From Styela clava (lineage: Eukaryota > Chordata > Ascidiacea > Stolidobranchia > Styelidae): a stretch of DNA of 64,000 nucleotides. The translations under genes were made by a program, and so were the position numbers. Of this stretch, positions 62,007 to 64,000 are shown one piece after another (position 1 is the stretch's first letter; each line of letters begins with the position of its first letter). The notes under the pieces were generated by a model that had not been told where the DNA came from, did no database searches, and saw nothing but the letters and a program-made list of their open reading frames with translations. The DNA lies in NCBI RefSeq assembly GCF_964204865.1, contig NC_135261.1, forward strand, positions 7,130,001 to 7,194,000. Reading direction: 5' to 3'.

Positions 62007-63989
62007 ATGAAAGTTTTGGAAGAGATGGTTAGTGCGTTAAACATCACTTTACACAAAAAAGCAGGTTTGTACAATTGGTTAAACGAGTTCTATCAGTAAA
62101 ATATGAATACACTCGATAACGACTGTACTTCATTAGGCGGTGGTGTGGTATGTGATTCAAAGTGACTGCCATCTAGAATAGCTCATGTTCTACAATCAAA
62201 ATTTATCACGAAAGTGCAGCTACATGTAGAGTTAAACATTCCTAACATATCCACATTTGCCACGTGGATCAATATTTCCAAGTTTCGAAAGCTACGTAGG
62301 CTGCGGAAATGTCCTGTGCTGCGATAGACCAATCTCTGGTCTAAGCCTTCGATAGACCAATTTCCCGATTCTATCAATGCTAGTCTACATATATATTAAT
62401 ATATTTCATATTAAAACCAAGTATTTCCCATTGTTTAATTTACCAAACGTGGTTCACAGATTCAAATTTGAAGTTACTTTACTACTTGCAATGTTGCCAA
62501 AAATCGATTCTTATATGGCAACCTTTACCCTTACTCTTTGAATGACGATTGGCCTTAATAATTGATGCCAAGTCAAATGAATGTAAAATTATAGTTTTAT
62601 TTTTTTGCATTGTGATATTCACCAAACGTGGTTCACAGATTCAAATTTGAAGTAAGAACGCCCAAACATCGACCCTAGTGTCTATATGGCAGACTAAAAT
62701 CTCTCTCTTCAAATGACGATTGGGGACCATATATTTTCCTATAACTAACAGATTGTAGTATACGTACTTTGCTGCGACATGTGTATTTGGCTAAAGTCTC
62801 GTTTTGCTATGTTGTAATTTAAATATATAAAACTAAATCATAAATCTTTTCTCAGACACACGAACAAGCGAATGGCCTCTCGTTTACAGTCCATGGTGGC
62901 CTATCGGGATTGGAATTGTTTACAATTTATTTTGTTGGAATGCAAGAAAAATTACATCAAATCTTCCAGCATATGGAATGAGAAAAATTATAGTTTTTTA
63001 TAATTTTGTGATGGTGCTCCTTTCATTATATATGACTTATGAGGTAAGTATATTCGATTAAAGAATGAAGCAAAATAACGAAAATCTGATTTTAAAAAAT
63101 TGGGTAGCAATATTCACGGGCCGCAATTATTCGATTAAATTAAATATTGGATTTTTTAAAGATGACTCAATTTTCGGTACCGATTACATTGTAAACTAAA
63201 CATTTTGGAGATAATAACGAAATAAGGTGTGTACAGAGTAAACGAAAACACAGACACGTTGAAAGGACCTAAAATGAGCTTTGGTCACCAGTGGCATACG
63301 GAGGCCAGAAAATGAATGCTTGTATATATCCCCTAGTCGGGTTATTTTTCGAACCTTGACACATTGTTCTATCACAGCAAGGAATGCGGGTGTCCCAGCA
63401 ATATCATTTTGAATTATCTGTTGATTTAGCTTTGGTTCGAGTCACAGACTAATAGACTGTAGATAAACTTACGTTTAGGGAATAATGCATTGAATCGGGA
63501 AGGTCGTGACCGAAGCAAAATTCCGTAAGTTGAGGCGACGTATTGAGGTGGCATCTTAAAGAATTCCATATAAAAGCACGGAACGGAAAACTTAAGTCTG
63601 CACCAAATGGTTATCTAAAACTACATCATTATTACTTAAAATCGATCATTGTTCAAACTTCAGAGTTCCGTAGCTGTTTACGCATCTGGAAAAGATTTGA
63701 CATGTTATCCGGTTGACTACTCCGACCACCCCTTAGCTATCCGGGTAAGTTTACTTCAATTCGATGTAAAGTTGTTCTATCTTTGTTTTTATTTTAAATT
63801 ATTCTCTTTTACTACAGATGGCAAAAGTAGTATGGTGGTATTACTTTTCAAAATACATTGAATTGCTGGAAACCTTATTTTTTGCTTTGAGAAAAAAATT
63901 TAACCAAATATCGATTCTCCATATATACCATCATACATCAATGCTGTGTATTGCTTGGATTGGAATCAAATACGTTCCTGGCGGCCAAT
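62007..63989 (+). CDS. ELOVL very-long-chain fatty acid elongase, N-terminal part
   Basis: ELOVL enzymes condense malonyl-CoA with long-chain acyl-CoA in the endoplasmic reticulum, the first step of fatty-acid elongation. Four coding exons join in phase with GT-AG introns: 62007-62064, 62856-63043, 63664-63744 and 63818-63989, giving 166 complete codons; the rest lies past the window. The start MKVLEEMVSALNITLHKKAD aligns well with ELOVL N-termini. Family landmarks: EWPLVYSPWWP, the first membrane helix, YNFVMVLLSLYMTYE, CYPVDYSDHPLAIR, WWYYFSKYIELLETLFFALR, and the catalytic histidine box as HIYHH followed by IGIKYVPGGQ. The WIGIK and GGQ residues recall ELOVL4, but subtype cannot be fixed from half a protein. 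Confidence 0.94.
62440..62720. repeat. Short duplicated block in the first elongase intron
   Basis: 'accaaacgtggttcacagat' then 'tcaaatttgaagt' occurs at about 62442-62474 and again at 62621-62653. Each is followed some 50 bases later by an 'aatgacgattgg' stretch. It is a diverged two-unit tandem duplication with a period near 180 bases. Confidence 0.7.
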
Positions 63990-64000
63990 GTAAGTAGTTG

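Overview
This window looks like AT-rich nuclear DNA of an invertebrate animal. Genes are split by GT-AG introns, all recognisable proteins are animal families (PDZ-LIM, COX7C, Slingshot phosphatase, DEG/ENaC channel, ELOVL elongase), and the spaces between exons are full of short non-coding transposons and a tRNA-derived SINE. No bacterial or organellar feature was seen. A tunicate or other invertebrate deuterostome is my best guess, but nothing here proves it.

Layout. 1-3400: repeats (two inverted-repeat elements). 3433-4491 (+): a PDZ-LIM-LIM-LIM protein of the Zasp/LDB3/Enigma group with an unbroken coding region, followed by a long AT-rich 3' flank. 4.5-13.2 kb: repeats, including two hAT-type elements inserted side by side and a full tRNA-SINE. 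13281-14303 (+): COX7C, two coding exons. 14.3-21.2 kb: repeats. 21195-41343 (-): a Slingshot cofilin phosphatase rebuilt from 14 exons with consistent phases; the exon with the start codon was not found. 46081-58470 (-): a DEG/ENaC sodium channel rebuilt from 11 exons, 565 codons plus stop; its first intron appears to be GC-AG and is mostly one repeat. 58.5-62 kb: AT-rich intergenic DNA. 62007-63989 (+): the first four coding exons of an ELOVL fatty-acid elongase, cut by the window edge.

The genes do not form a pathway. COX7C and Slingshot converge, and the channel and elongase are head to head about 3.5 kb apart. The most unusual content is in the repeats. At least eleven short terminal-inverted-repeat elements have recognisable target duplications, six of them exact 8-bp copies and one an exact 9-bp copy. 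There is a three-layer (perhaps four-layer) nest at 52.0-54.6 kb. A short repeat family ('R' below) recurs close to 5' splice sites of the two minus-strand genes and fills most of one intron. All joins and repeat boundaries were read by eye.
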